The notes below the pieces were generated by a model. The model ran no database searches. It had not been told where the DNA came from and was given only the letters and a program-made list of their open reading frames with translations. Position numbers and translations under genes: made by a program. This document shows positions 1-8,341 of a DNA stretch of 64,000 nucleotides, in pieces (the stretch's first letter is position 1; each line of letters starts with the position of its first letter). The stretch is from Devosia sp. 67-54. Its GTDB lineage: Bacteria; Pseudomonadota; Alphaproteobacteria; Rhizobiales; Devosiaceae. The DNA is taken from the NCBI RefSeq assembly GCF_001899075.1, contig NZ_MKVA01000005.1, positions 62,001 through 126,000 on the forward strand, given 5' to 3'.

Positions 1-79
1 CTGTTCCAACCGAGGAGCATTCCCGCCCGCTGCGAGGTTGGCTAGTATAGACCGTGTATCTGCCTGTGGGAGTTGAACG

Positions 80-355
80 ATGAACGACATCGAACAGTCA
101 ATCCTCGACCATATCAGGGGGGTCGCTGCCGCATCGCAGGTCAAGGTCGAGCGCGACACCGGCCTGCTGGAGACGGGGCTGCTCGATTCGATCAATCTGG
201 TGGGGCTGATCCAGTTCCTCGAGGAGCGTTTCGCCATCCGCATCCCGGACAGCGACATCGGCGCCGACCTGTTCGAATCGCCGGCGACGCTGATCTCGTA
301 TGTCGAAAAGCGGCTCGGCCGGGCCGCTGCGCCGGCCCGGGCGGTCACCGCCTAA
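80..355 (+). CDS. acyl carrier protein
   Basis: A 91-residue acyl carrier protein. It should carry an acyl or aminoacyl group on a phosphopantetheine arm attached to Ser37 in the motif GLLDSINLVGL, which matches the D-S-(I/L)-x-(L/V) attachment site of the PP-binding family. Size and predicted helices fit stand-alone carriers, including the DltC type. The ATG at 80 follows GGGAG with a 7-base gap. It is convergent with the AMP-dependent ligase, and their stop codons overlap by 4 bases (352-355), so the ligase is a plausible loading partner. The substrate cannot be read from the sequence. The C-terminus ends in an Ala/Pro/Arg-rich tail that may be disordered. Confidence 0.85.
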   Translation: MNDIEQSILDHIRGVAAASQVKVERDTGLLETGLLDSINLVGLIQFLEERFAIRIPDSDIGADLFESPATLISYVEKRLGRAAAPARAVTA

Positions 356-1845
356 ACCGCCTCCATCAGCTTGCCGCGCAGGATCTTGCCGGTGGCGCTC
401 TTGGGGATCTCGTCGCGGAATTCGACGATCGAGGGCACCTTCTGCGAGGCCAGCCGCTCGCGGCAATAGCGGATCAGCGCGTCGGGATTTTCCTCGGCGG
501 CCCTGACGATCACGGCCTTGAGCTTCTGCTCGCCGGTGCGGGCGTCGGGGATGCCCACCACTACCGCCTCGGCGACGGCGGGGTGCGTGCCGAGCACCTC
601 CTCGATCTCGAACGGGTCGACCTTGTGGCCGGCGACCTCGATGATCAGCTTGCTGCGGCCCTTGATGGTGACGTAGCCCTCTTTCGACTGGGTGCCGAGG
701 TCGCCGGTATAGAACTTGCCGTCGCGCAGCGTCCGGGCGTTGACTTCGGGGGCGTCGAGATAGCCCTTGGTGATGGCGGGCGAGCTGACGACGATCTCGC
801 CGCACTCCGGCCCGAACGGGTTTTCGGCCGGCTCGAGCTCGAAGGTGAGACGGGGCGCGGGAACGCCCACCGAATCCCAGGGGACGTCGGGATCGTCGCC
901 GTCATTTATCGCGATGCTGAGGCATTCGGTCGAGCCGTAGGCCTGGGTCAGCCGGATGCCGAACCGCTCGAGGAAGCGGTCATAGGTCTCCTTGCGCAGC
1001 GCCACGCCGGCGGATTGCGCCCGGCGCAGGCGCCTGAAGCTTACCTCGTCCTTGAGGCCGGCGAGGGCGTCGAACATGAACGGCACGCCCATCAGGATGG
1101 TCACGCCCTCCGTCTCGATGGCGTTCGCGAAGCGGCCCTTGGACAGCATGAAGGGCTGGGGATCGTGCCAGTACAGCGTCGAGGCGCCGGCCGCGGCGAC
1201 GTGCGTGGCGCTCAGGAAGCCCATGGCGTGACTGCCCGGCATCATGTTGATCATGATGTCGTCGGGCTGATGCCGGCTGGTCTCGATGGCGCCCTGCATG
1301 TCGATATCCATCTCGCCGTGCGTGTGCGGCACCACCTTGGGGATGCCCGTGGACCCGGACGAGAACATGTAGAGCGCGGCGTCGTCGGGGCCGAGCTGGG
1401 GCAGGCCGGCGATGGAATAGCGCTCCAGCGCGGCGACCGAATTGTCATCGCTGCCGCCAGAGAGAAACAGCGGCAGCCGGCCGGGGCCGGCGAGATCCGC
1501 CACCAGCATCTCGGCGACTTCGGCGTAGGGCAGCGAGGCGATGACGGCGGCGACATGCGCCTTGCGCGCGGTGGCCGCCAGCTCCTGCCGTGGCGCCTGG
1601 GCATTGAGCGGAACGACCACCGCGCCGGCGGCAAACAGCGCATAGGCCAGGGTCAGCAGCTCGGGGCCGTTGATCATCAACAGCCCGACCGGCGTGCCCT
1701 TGGCGACGCCGCGCGCGATCAGGCCGCTGGCGATGTGGGCGGACCGATCGACCACCTTGCGATAGGGAATGAAGCTCTCGCCCTGGCGGAGCCCGCTCGT
1801 CGAAGGTGCCTGCTCGGCGGCGGCGACCAGCCTGTCGTAGATCAT
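352..1845 (-). CDS. AMP-dependent acyl-CoA/acyl-ACP synthetase
   Basis: A 497-residue member of the ANL adenylating family, which activates a carboxylic acid with ATP and passes it to CoA or a carrier protein. Visible motifs are the phosphate loop FSSGSTGIPK at residues 161-170, YGSTE in the middle, YTGDLG, the hinge region GRSKLIIEVAGHKVDPFEIEE, and the C-terminal catalytic lysine (Lys487) in SATGKILRGK. It is therefore full length and probably active. The ATG start is preceded by GGAGG with a 5-base gap. The neighbouring convergent gene encodes an acyl carrier protein, so acyl-ACP formation is possible but inferred. The acid substrate is unknown. No operon partner is seen on its own strand. 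Confidence 0.88.
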   Translation of the reverse strand: MIYDRLVAAAEQAPSTSGLRQGESFIPYRKVVDRSAHIASGLIARGVAKGTPVGLLMINGPELLTLAYALFAAGAVVVPLNAQAPRQELAATARKAHVAAVIASLPYAEVAEMLVADLAGPGRLPLFLSGGSDDNSVAALERYSIAGLPQLGPDDAALYMFSSGSTGIPKVVPHTHGEMDIDMQGAIETSRHQPDDIMINMMPGSHAMGFLSATHVAAAGASTLYWHDPQPFMLSKGRFANAIETEGVTILMGVPFMFDALAGLKDEVSFRRLRRAQSAGVALRKETYDRFLERFGIRLTQAYGSTECLSIAINDGDDPDVPWDSVGVPAPRLTFELEPAENPFGPECGEIVVSSPAITKGYLDAPEVNARTLRDGKFYTGDLGTQSKEGYVTIKGRSKLIIEVAGHKVDPFEIEEVLGTHPAVAEAVVVGIPDARTGEQKLKAVIVRAAEENPDALIRYCRERLASQKVPSIVEFRDEIPKSATGKILRGKLMEAV

Positions 1846-1960
1846 CTGACCCTCCCATGGCCCGTTGCCGGGAAGCTATACGAGGCCGCGGGGCGCGGGC
1901 AAGCGCCGTGCTCGGCCGCCGTGCGTGACCCCCAGGGCTGGGCTGCTAATGATAAGATAG

Positions 1961-2524
1961 CTAGGCGATCCTGGCGCAGCGCAGGAAGGTCATGCCATTG
2001 GCGAAGCGGCGGGTTTCCGCCAGCCGGTACTTGCTGGCCGACGCCGCGCTCAAGAATGGTGTTCCCCCGCCCAGCACCGCCGGAACGATGAACGGCTGGA
2101 GTTCGTCGACGAGGCCGGCGTCGACCAGCGTCGAGGCGAGGGTGGCGCCGGACACCGACATCTGCGTGCCGGGCTGCCGTTTCAGGCTGCGCACATGCTC
2201 GACGATGTCGCCGCGGAACAGTTGCGCGCCGGCTGCCATGTCGGCGTCGGAGAGCGACCGGGAGGCAACGAGCTTTGCCGCGGGCTTCCACAGGCGGGCA
2301 AAGTCGAGGCCGTAGTCGGGCTGGTGCGGATCGTCCGCCGCCGTGTCCCAGTAGCGCATCGTCTGCCACATCCGGGTGCCGTAGATGCTGAGGCCGGTCG
2401 CCGCCTGCTGCGCATTGGCGAAACGGTGATATTCCTCGTCGACCGGCACCCAGCCCAGCGAGCCGTTGCGATCGTTGATGTAGCCGTCGAGCGAGACGGC
2501 GATGGTGTAGATCAGCTGGCGCAT
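1961..2524 (-). CDS. RibD C-terminal / dihydrofolate-reductase-like reductase
   Basis: A 187-residue protein of the RibD_C/DHFR-like fold, an NADPH-dependent reductase family. The N-terminus MRQLIYTIAVSLDGYI and the later SVSGATLASTLVDAGLVDELQ and GGGTPFL segments are typical of this family. Many members are annotated only as dihydrofolate reductase family protein, and the true substrate is unknown. The ATG at 2524 lies 7 bases after the stop of the upstream deaminase, so the two are probably co-transcribed and perhaps functionally paired. Open reading upstream of this ATG runs into the deaminase in another frame and is not needed. The domain is complete. Confidence 0.82.
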   Translation of the reverse strand: MRQLIYTIAVSLDGYINDRNGSLGWVPVDEEYHRFANAQQAATGLSIYGTRMWQTMRYWDTAADDPHQPDYGLDFARLWKPAAKLVASRSLSDADMAAGAQLFRGDIVEHVRSLKRQPGTQMSVSGATLASTLVDAGLVDELQPFIVPAVLGGGTPFLSAASASKYRLAETRRFANGMTFLRCARIA

Positions 2525-2531
2525 GACGGCC

Positions 2532-3155
2532 TCAGGCGAGCGGGATGCCCTTCTTGCCCTTGTCGCGCTGGTAGGTCGCGGACAGGTCGGCATAAAGGGC
2601 CGTGAGATCGTCGACGCGGCCGGTCAGCAGCTCCTTGGTGGAGCGGTCGAGGCCGGCGATCATCTGCGTGATGGCGTGGCTGGTGAAGAACGCGTTGCGG
2701 CGGTTGTAGTAGTCGCGGCCAGGCGCCGGCGCGTTCCGATCCGGATCGGGGACGGCATAGACTTCCCTGAGGATACGGATGTCATGCGGAATGTCGAAAG
2801 TGTCGCGCGTGTCCTCGTAGGAGAACAGATAGTAGAAATTGTCGAAGCCCGACCAGGTGATGCCGCTGAGGCAGAGCGAGCAGGGCTCGTGCGTGGCGAG
2901 GAACAGGCAGTCCTTCGAGGCGGGACGGGTTTCGGCCGGCAGCTCGAAGAAGCGCTTGATGGCGTGCATTTCGCCATGCCACAGCGGATTGGCCGTCTCG
3001 TTGTTGGTCTCGGTGACGACCAGCGACAGATCGTCCTTGCGCAGGATGGCGCCGCCGAAGATCTTGTCGCCCTCGCGGATGCGGGTGGCGCTGAGCGGCG
3101 CCAGGTCGAACTCGATGACATCGAGCAGGCGGGACAAGAGGCGGGGCGTATCCAT
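2532..3155 (-). CDS. cytidine/deoxycytidylate-deaminase-family nucleoside deaminase
   Basis: A 207-residue zinc-dependent deaminase. The catalytic motifs are present: H60-G-E62 (WHGEMHAIK) and P-C92-S-L-C95, which supply the zinc ligands and the proton-shuttle glutamate of the CDA fold. It hydrolytically deaminates a base or nucleoside; guanine, cytosine or a pteridine-like compound are all possible and sequence alone does not decide. The start is the ATG at 3155, which overlaps the TGA of the upstream META-domain gene by one base, suggesting translational coupling. The in-frame extension upstream is low-complexity antisense-like sequence and was rejected. The next gene downstream is a RibD_C-like reductase. 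Confidence 0.85.
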   Translation of the reverse strand: MDTPRLLSRLLDVIEFDLAPLSATRIREGDKIFGGAILRKDDLSLVVTETNNETANPLWHGEMHAIKRFFELPAETRPASKDCLFLATHEPCSLCLSGITWSGFDNFYYLFSYEDTRDTFDIPHDIRILREVYAVPDPDRNAPAPGRDYYNRRNAFFTSHAITQMIAGLDRSTKELLTGRVDDLTALYADLSATYQRDKGKKGIPLA

Positions 3156-3919
3156 CAGCGTTCGAACACCATGAGCGGTTGACCGTCGGCACCGAACAGT
3201 GTGAGCCGATCCTGGTCCACCTGCCAAGTGGCGACGGCGGCCAGCGCGGTCCGGAATGCGTCTTCCTGCTGGTTGACGGCCTGCGTGCACGCCTTGAGGG
3301 TGGCGGTCACCGGGCCGAAGCGCAGCGCCTCGCCATCGAGCTCGGCGGGCGCGAACCACGAATTGCAGCCGCCCGATCCGCCCGCGCGCATGTCGGCGCC
3401 GATGGTCAGCGTCACCTTGGTGCGCGGCAGGATGGCAGCATCGCCCAGGGTCGTCGCAGTCCAGACGCTGTCGAGGATCGCCGGATGCGGCGGATCGGCC
3501 GGCTCGGCGCTGCTGGCGCCGGGCTTCACCACCTGGCCGACGAGGTTGGTCACGATCAGTACTGGCTGTTCGGGGGCGAGCGGATTGACGCGGTAGGGCT
3601 GGAAGTTGCGAAACAGCAGCCCGCTGTCGACGCTGATCGAAGCGATGAGCGCGTAGTCATGGGTCGGAATAATGATGGCTTCGTCGAAATTGAGCGTGAA
3701 GTTCAGCGGCACCTGGCCATGGCCGATCGGCGCCTTGACGTCGAGCCGTGGCGGCAGGCTGGGCAAGGTCTGGTCGACGAGCTGGATTTCGAGCGTGGCC
3801 GCATCGGGCAGCGCGATGCGTTCGCGGTAGGTGACCTGGCCGGCGAGGTCGATCCTGGCCGCAACGGCCGGGGTAGCGAGCAATAGGGTCGCAGCTAGAA
3901 CAGCGATTGAAAAACGCAT
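3155..3919 (-). CDS. exported YbaY/META-domain protein
   Basis: A 254-residue exported protein. After a signal peptide (MRFSIAVLAATLLLATPAVA) comes a YbaY-like beta domain (about residues 25-115, with YRERIALPDAATLEIQLVD), then a META/HslJ-type domain (about 150-254, with a GCNSW motif and a paired cysteine further on). META domains are linked to envelope stress and antibiotic tolerance in HslJ, but the function here is unknown. The ATG at 3919 is favoured over a TTG two codons upstream because GGAGG lies 8 bases before it. There is no lipobox cysteine after the signal, so it is probably periplasmic. It leads a three-gene operon with the deaminase and the RibD_C-like reductase. Confidence 0.8.
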   Translation of the reverse strand: MRFSIAVLAATLLLATPAVAARIDLAGQVTYRERIALPDAATLEIQLVDQTLPSLPPRLDVKAPIGHGQVPLNFTLNFDEAIIIPTHDYALIASISVDSGLLFRNFQPYRVNPLAPEQPVLIVTNLVGQVVKPGASSAEPADPPHPAILDSVWTATTLGDAAILPRTKVTLTIGADMRAGGSGGCNSWFAPAELDGEALRFGPVTATLKACTQAVNQQEDAFRTALAAVATWQVDQDRLTLFGADGQPLMVFER

Positions 3920-3983
3920 TCTCAAATCCTCCGCGAAATTCGCCGGAGGAGTGTGTGGCGCAAATGTGGAGGGCGTAAGACCG

Positions 3984-4475
3984 CTATGCCGCGACCACCG
4001 TCCAGGGCTCGGCGTAATGATATTCCTCTAGGTTGTTGCCTTCGCCGCCGCGGTCGACGCAGAGGAAATCGGCCTCCGGGCCGAGCGGCGTCAGCACGCC
4101 GTGCCAGGTGTTCATGGCGATGTTGATCCCCTGGCCCGGGCCGGTGACGAAGGCGCGAGGCGTTCCGGGCGTGCCGGATTGGTCGGGGGCGACGATCGCC
4201 AGGAAGGAGCGACCCGAAAGCGGATAAAATGCCTGGCTGCCGAGCGGATGGCGTTCGACCAGGGTGAACGTATGTGGCAACTCGAAGCCCCGTGAGCGCA
4301 GCAGCGAGATCAGCGTTCTGGCATGCAGGCCGCCGAGCTCGACCTTGGCCAGGTCGTGGTAGCGTTCGCATTTGCCGGCGTTGATCGGATAATGCTGCGC
4401 ACCGTCGGCTTCGATCACCTGGCCGAAGGGGGCGAAGGCGTCGCGGGTGAGGGGCTCGGTGTTGAGGATGCGCAT
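3984..4475 (-). CDS. allA: ureidoglycolate lyase
   Basis: A 163-residue cupin-fold ureidoglycolate lyase that splits (S)-ureidoglycolate into glyoxylate and urea, the last step of allantoin breakdown. The family pattern is clear: N-terminal EPLTRDAFAPFGQVIEAD, central FTLVERHPLGSQAFYPL, and C-terminal NTWHGVLTPLG. Length matches the family (about 160-170). The ATG at 4475 begins 11 bases after the allE stop, so allE-allA form an operon matching consecutive pathway steps. The glyoxylate product is likely consumed by the malate synthase GlcB encoded about 16 kb away in the same island. Confidence 0.93.
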   Translation of the reverse strand: MRILNTEPLTRDAFAPFGQVIEADGAQHYPINAGKCERYHDLAKVELGGLHARTLISLLRSRGFELPHTFTLVERHPLGSQAFYPLSGRSFLAIVAPDQSGTPGTPRAFVTGPGQGINIAMNTWHGVLTPLGPEADFLCVDRGGEGNNLEEYHYAEPWTVVAA

Positions 4476-4486
4476 CGCCGTCCTCG

Positions 4487-5308
4487 CTACAGCGTCAGCT
4501 TCGGATGGCGGTTGACGTCCTTGTAGAGCAGGTAGCGGAAGCGCTCCGGTCCGGCGTAGCAGGCCTGCGGGCAGAAGGCGCGCAGCCACATGAAGTCGCC
4601 GGCCTCGACCTCGTGCCAGTCGCGGTTGAGCCGATACACGGCCTTGCCCTCGAGCACGTAGAGACCATGCTCCATCACATGCGTCTCCTCGAACGGAATG
4701 ACGGCGCCGGGCTCGAGCGTGACGATGTTGACGTGCATGTCGTGCGACAGGTCGTCGGGCTCGACGAAGCGCGTGGTGCCCCAGGTGTCCCGGGTGCCGG
4801 GCATCCAGCGGATCGGCACGTCCTGCTCGTTGGCGACGAACGGGTTTGGGACGTCGATCCCGTCCACCATTTCGTAGCGCTTGCGGATCCAGTGGAAGCG
4901 CAGCGGCGCCTTGGCCTTGTTGGCGAGCGTCCATTTGCAGCCGGGCGGCAGATAGGCGTAGCCGCCGGTCCGCAGGGTATGGCTCTTGCCGTCGATGCTC
5001 AGGGCCGCCTGGCCGGCGACGACGAACAGCACGCCCTCGGCGCCGGCATCCGGTTCGGGCCGGGTGCTGCCGCCGCCGGGAAGCACCTCGACGACATATT
5101 GCGCGAACGTCTCGGCGAAGCCGCTCAGCGGCCGGGCGATGATCCACGCCCGCGTGGCGCTCCAATGCGGCAGGGCGCTGGTGACGATATCGCGCATGAC
5201 GCCGTGCGGGATCAGCGCATAGGCCTCGGTGAAAACGGCGCGGTTGGTGTGGAGCGCCATCTGCGGCGGCAGGCCGGCGGCGGGGCTGGCATAGGTGGTG
5301 GAGGCCAT
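4487..5308 (-). CDS. allE: (S)-ureidoglycine aminohydrolase
   Basis: A 273-residue bicupin that releases ammonia from (S)-ureidoglycine to give (S)-ureidoglycolate. Two cupin halves are visible: the N-terminal one around LFVVAGQAALSIDG and the C-terminal one around PFEETHVMEHGLYVLEGKAV, which carries the conserved Glu/His metal ligands. Length agrees with AllE (about 260-275). The ATG at 5308 is chosen; a TTG eight codons upstream is possible, and neither has a strong ribosome-binding site. It is followed directly by allA. Allantoate amidohydrolase (AllC), which would make its substrate, is not encoded in this window. Confidence 0.92.
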   Translation of the reverse strand: MASTTYASPAAGLPPQMALHTNRAVFTEAYALIPHGVMRDIVTSALPHWSATRAWIIARPLSGFAETFAQYVVEVLPGGGSTRPEPDAGAEGVLFVVAGQAALSIDGKSHTLRTGGYAYLPPGCKWTLANKAKAPLRFHWIRKRYEMVDGIDVPNPFVANEQDVPIRWMPGTRDTWGTTRFVEPDDLSHDMHVNIVTLEPGAVIPFEETHVMEHGLYVLEGKAVYRLNRDWHEVEAGDFMWLRAFCPQACYAGPERFRYLLYKDVNRHPKLTL

Positions 5309-5478
5309 GGCTCGGAAGACTGGTTGCGACAATCGAGTCTTAGTGCAGAAGGGGCGCTGCGCACCAGTGGGCGCAGCGGCGCCTCGGATCGAACTTTATG
5401 GTGTTGCGAGAAAAGGTGCGCGCAATTGGCCGCCGAGCCGTTCAAGAAAGCGTAAGGAATCGCGCGCATGCTGGCAGC

Positions 5479-5664
5479 ATGAGCATGCCCGCGACCTCGA
5501 ATGTGGCCCGTCCGATCGCCGAGTTCATCGAGCGGCACGACACGCTGCGCATGGTCATGGAGTGGATCGCCGACCGCTTCGCCGACGCGCCGGAGATGGA
5601 TACGTCCATCGACTGGGAAGACGGCGAGGAGCATGACGAGCCGCGCGGCCCGGCGACGCTGTAG
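5479..5664 (+). CDS. small acidic hypothetical protein
   Basis: A possible 61-residue protein lying alone between allE and the GST gene. It has an amphipathic helix-like centre (AEFIERHDTLRMVMEWIADRF) and a strongly acidic tail (DWEDGEEHDE). It is not antisense to any recognised gene and its composition looks protein-like, which is the main support. No family is recognised. The ATG at 5479 is one of two close in-frame ATGs (5479, 5485); the frame is open further upstream to about 5398. No convincing ribosome-binding site precedes it, so this remains a tentative gene. Confidence 0.45.
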   Translation: MSMPATSNVARPIAEFIERHDTLRMVMEWIADRFADAPEMDTSIDWEDGEEHDEPRGPATL

Positions 5665-5681
5665 CCTGTCGCCGCGTATTC

Positions 5682-6377
5682 CTATTTTGCCCGTAAATCC
5701 TCGATGACGTCGTGACTGCCGGCGGTTTCGGCGTCGTGATTGGGCTCGCGGAAGGTTTCGGCCAGCGCGGCGCGTTCCCAGTCCTGCATGGCGGGCAGGG
5801 CGCGCAGCCGCGCCAGATAGTCCAGCGACCGCCGTGACAGCGGCAGGTCATAGCTCAGCGCGCGATAGGCGACGGGGCAGAAGAAGGCATCGACGGCGGT
5901 GAAGGCGCGTCCGGCGAGGAACGGTCCGCCGAAGCGGTCGAGGCCCTCGGCGAACAATTCGTCGAGCCGGTCGAGGTCGCGCTGCAGCGCGGGGGTGATC
6001 GCCGGCCGGCGGCAGCGCAGCCCGACATTCATGCCGCAATTGTTGCGCAGCGTCATGAAGCCCGAATGCATTTCGGCGGCGGCGCAGCGTGCCCAGCTTC
6101 GCTCTTTCGGCGCGGCCGGCCACACCGCGGCATGCCGCTCAGCGAGATAGCCGACGATGCCGAGGGAATCCCACGCAATGTCCCCGCTGTCGCCGTCGGC
6201 GAGGACGGGCACATAGCCGGACGGCGAGAATGTCTTGAACTCGGCGTAGGAGGAGGAGCCGTCCTCGGGGAAGCGGTGGAGCTGTTCCTCGAACGGAATG
6301 CCGACCGCCCGCATCAGCACCCAGGGCCGGAGCGACCACGACGAATAGTTCTTGTTGCCGATGTGCAGCGTGTACAT
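5682..6377 (-). CDS. glutathione S-transferase family protein
   Basis: A 231-residue GST-fold protein. The N-terminal thioredoxin-like half begins MYTLHIGNKNYSSWSLRPWVLM, with the S-S-W-S-L-R-P motif where the glutathione-activating serine would lie, and includes VPVLADG and the DS-L-I glutathione-binding turn (AWDSLGI). The C-terminal half is helical, with AVDAFFCPVAYR. It starts 27 bases after the puuE/uraD stop and is likely co-transcribed with it. Glutathione-dependent chemistry is not a known step of the purine pathway, so its role here is open: detoxification of reactive ureides or glyoxylate is only a guess. Confidence 0.85.
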   Translation of the reverse strand: MYTLHIGNKNYSSWSLRPWVLMRAVGIPFEEQLHRFPEDGSSSYAEFKTFSPSGYVPVLADGDSGDIAWDSLGIVGYLAERHAAVWPAAPKERSWARCAAAEMHSGFMTLRNNCGMNVGLRCRRPAITPALQRDLDRLDELFAEGLDRFGGPFLAGRAFTAVDAFFCPVAYRALSYDLPLSRRSLDYLARLRALPAMQDWERAALAETFREPNHDAETAGSHDVIEDLRAK

Positions 6378-6404
6378 TGAAGCCCTTTCTTGCGCAGCCG
6401 GCCG

Positions 6405-7826
6405 CTAGAGTTCGGGCAGCAGGGCGCGCAGGCGCAGCAGCGCGATGCGTTCGATCTGCCCGCAGGCGGTGCGGATTTCGCTGGCGCGGTCGTTGCCGAG
6501 CCGGGTGTGCATGGCCTCGAGGATCGTCTGCTTGGAATTGTCGCGCACGGCGATGATGAAGGGAAAGCCAAACTTGGCCATGTAGGCCGCGTTCAGCTCC
6601 TCGAACCGGCCCCGTTCGTGATCGGTCAGCGCGTCGAGGCCGGCCGAGGCCTGTTCGGCGGCGGACGCGTCGGTCAGCCGTTTCGCCTGCGCCAGTTTCC
6701 CGGCGAGATCGGGGTGTGCCGCGATCACCCCCATGCGCTCGTCGTCGGTTGCGGCCCGGAACTGCGTGCGCAGCGCAAAATGCAGGCCGGTGGCGGTGTC
6801 GTTGGCCGGTCCGAGCTCACCGTCGAAGGCACGCTCGGCGATCCATGGGGAGTGCTCGAAGATGGAGCCGAAATGGCCGACGAACTCGGTACGGTCCATC
6901 TCGGAGGGGATCAGCGCCGGCGCCTCGTACGGATGATGCTGCGCCCAGTGACGGGCGATATCGATGCGGCGGGCGATCCACACCCTGTCCTTCGACTGGA
7001 CGTAGTCGAGGAAGCGCTTGAGCCCGGCGAAGCGGCCCGGCATGCCGACGAGCCGGCAATGCAGGCCAAGCGACATCATCTTGGGCGCGCCGCGGCGGCC
7101 TTCCTCGTACAGCACGTCGAAGCTGTCCTTGAGGAACTGGAAGTATTCCTCGCCATTGTCGAAGCCCGGCGCGGTGACGAAGCGCATGTCGTTGGCGGCG
7201 AGCGTGTAGGGGATGATGAGCTGGCCGCGGCCCTTGTAGGGCAGCCAATAGGGCAGGTCGTCGTCGTAGGTGTCGGAGATGTAGTCGAAGCCGCCCACCT
7301 CGGAGACGAGCTCGACGGTCTGCAGGCTCGAGCGGCCGGTGTACCAGCCGGTCGGGCGCTCGCCGGTCGCCAGCGTATGGAGGCGAATGGCCTCGCGGAT
7401 CTGCCGGCGCTCCTCGTCGGGCGGCATGTCCTTGTGCTGCACCCATTTGTAGCCGTGCGAGGCGATCTCCCAGTCGGCCTCCTGCATGGCGGCAAGCTGC
7501 TGCGGCGCGCGCATCAGGGCGGTCGCGACGCCATAGACGGTCACCGGGATGGCGTGCTCGGTGAAATAGCGCCAGAGCCGCCAGAAGCCGGCGCGGGCGC
7601 CATATTCGTACATCGACTCGACATTGGCGTGGCGCTGGCCGGGCCAGGGCTGGGCGCCGAGCACGTCGACGAGGAAGGCCTCGGACGCGGCGTCCCCGTG
7701 CAGGATATTGTTCTCGCCGCCCTCCTCGTAGTTCAGCACGACCTGCACCGCGACATAAGCGCCGCCGGGCCATTTCGGATCGGGCGGGGTGCGGCCGTAG
7801 CCAAGCATGTTGCGGGGGTAGCGCAT
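6405..7826 (-). CDS. puuE: bifunctional allantoinase (PuuE type) / OHCU decarboxylase
   Basis: A 473-residue fusion of two consecutive but non-adjacent ureide enzymes. Residues 1 to about 305 are a polysaccharide-deacetylase-like allantoinase (starts MRYPRNMLGYGRTPPDPKWPGGA; contains SHGYKW and GWYTGR), a metal-independent alternative to AllB that opens allantoin to allantoate. Residues about 310-473 are 2-oxo-4-hydroxy-4-carboxy-5-ureidoimidazoline (OHCU) decarboxylase, with catalytic His371 in AAHPDLAGK and the FGFPFIIAVR signature. The ATG at 7826 is preferred; upstream in-frame sequence is low-complexity. It is divergent from uraH, whose product is the substrate of the UraD domain, across a 158-bp shared promoter region. 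Confidence 0.95.
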   Translation of the reverse strand: MRYPRNMLGYGRTPPDPKWPGGAYVAVQVVLNYEEGGENNILHGDAASEAFLVDVLGAQPWPGQRHANVESMYEYGARAGFWRLWRYFTEHAIPVTVYGVATALMRAPQQLAAMQEADWEIASHGYKWVQHKDMPPDEERRQIREAIRLHTLATGERPTGWYTGRSSLQTVELVSEVGGFDYISDTYDDDLPYWLPYKGRGQLIIPYTLAANDMRFVTAPGFDNGEEYFQFLKDSFDVLYEEGRRGAPKMMSLGLHCRLVGMPGRFAGLKRFLDYVQSKDRVWIARRIDIARHWAQHHPYEAPALIPSEMDRTEFVGHFGSIFEHSPWIAERAFDGELGPANDTATGLHFALRTQFRAATDDERMGVIAAHPDLAGKLAQAKRLTDASAAEQASAGLDALTDHERGRFEELNAAYMAKFGFPFIIAVRDNSKQTILEAMHTRLGNDRASEIRTACGQIERIALLRLRALLPEL

Positions 7827-7984
7827 GCAAAATCTCCAGAAATCCGGAAGTTTTATGCGCGGGCGGGGCGGCGGAGACAAGCGGCGCAAAAGTGGACCGT
7901 TTGGTAAAATTATCGCGCCGCACCCCTTGGAATGTGACAGAATATTTTCAATAGTCGCCCGAACCTGAGAAGAAAGGGATCGGT

Positions 7985-8341
7985 ATGGCCGGGCTTCCGC
8001 GCCTCACGACCCATGTCCTCGACACCATGCACGGCCGGCCTGCCTCCGGCATGCGGTTCGATTTGCTGATGCTGCATGGCGACCACAGCCACCATGTGCT
8101 GACCTCCAACACCAACGCCGACGGCCGGGCCGACCAGCCGCTGCTCGAGGGCGACCATTTCCACCTGGGCGGCTACGAGCTGATCTTTCACGTCGGGCAG
8201 TATTTCGAACGGCTCGGGGTCGAGCTCGAGACGCCGTTCCTCGACCTCGTCCCGATCCGCTTCATGCTGAGCGAGATGGCGCACTACCACGTCCCGCTGC
8301 TGGTCTCCCCCTTCAGCTACTCGACCTACCGGGGAAGCTGA
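7985..8341 (+). CDS. uraH: 5-hydroxyisourate hydrolase
   Basis: A 118-residue transthyretin-related hydrolase that converts 5-hydroxyisourate to OHCU. The defining ends are present: LTTHVLDTMHGRPA near the N-terminus, with the catalytic His, and the C-terminal tetrapeptide Y-R-G-S. Length fits exactly. AAGGGA with a 5-base gap precedes the ATG. Its TGA overlaps the xdhA ATG by one base (TGATG). It acts between PuuD (urate hydroxylation) and the UraD domain of the divergently encoded PuuE/UraD fusion. Confidence 0.95.
   Translation: MAGLPRLTTHVLDTMHGRPASGMRFDLLMLHGDHSHHVLTSNTNADGRADQPLLEGDHFHLGGYELIFHVGQYFERLGVELETPFLDLVPIRFMLSEMAHYHVPLLVSPFSYSTYRGS

Noticed and set aside
73-2091. Long open plus-strand frame across the ligase gene
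   Set aside because: It is antisense to a well-supported adenylating enzyme, is Arg/Gly/Asp-rich and matches no family. High GC makes such frames common.
3155-3359. N-terminal extension of the CDA-type deaminase
   Set aside because: The extra 68 residues are Arg/Gly-rich and lie antisense-like within the META gene; the ATG at 3155 is coupled to its stop.
6390-7907. Long open plus-strand frame opposite puuE/uraD
   Set aside because: Antisense shadow of a clearly conserved gene; no domain recognised.
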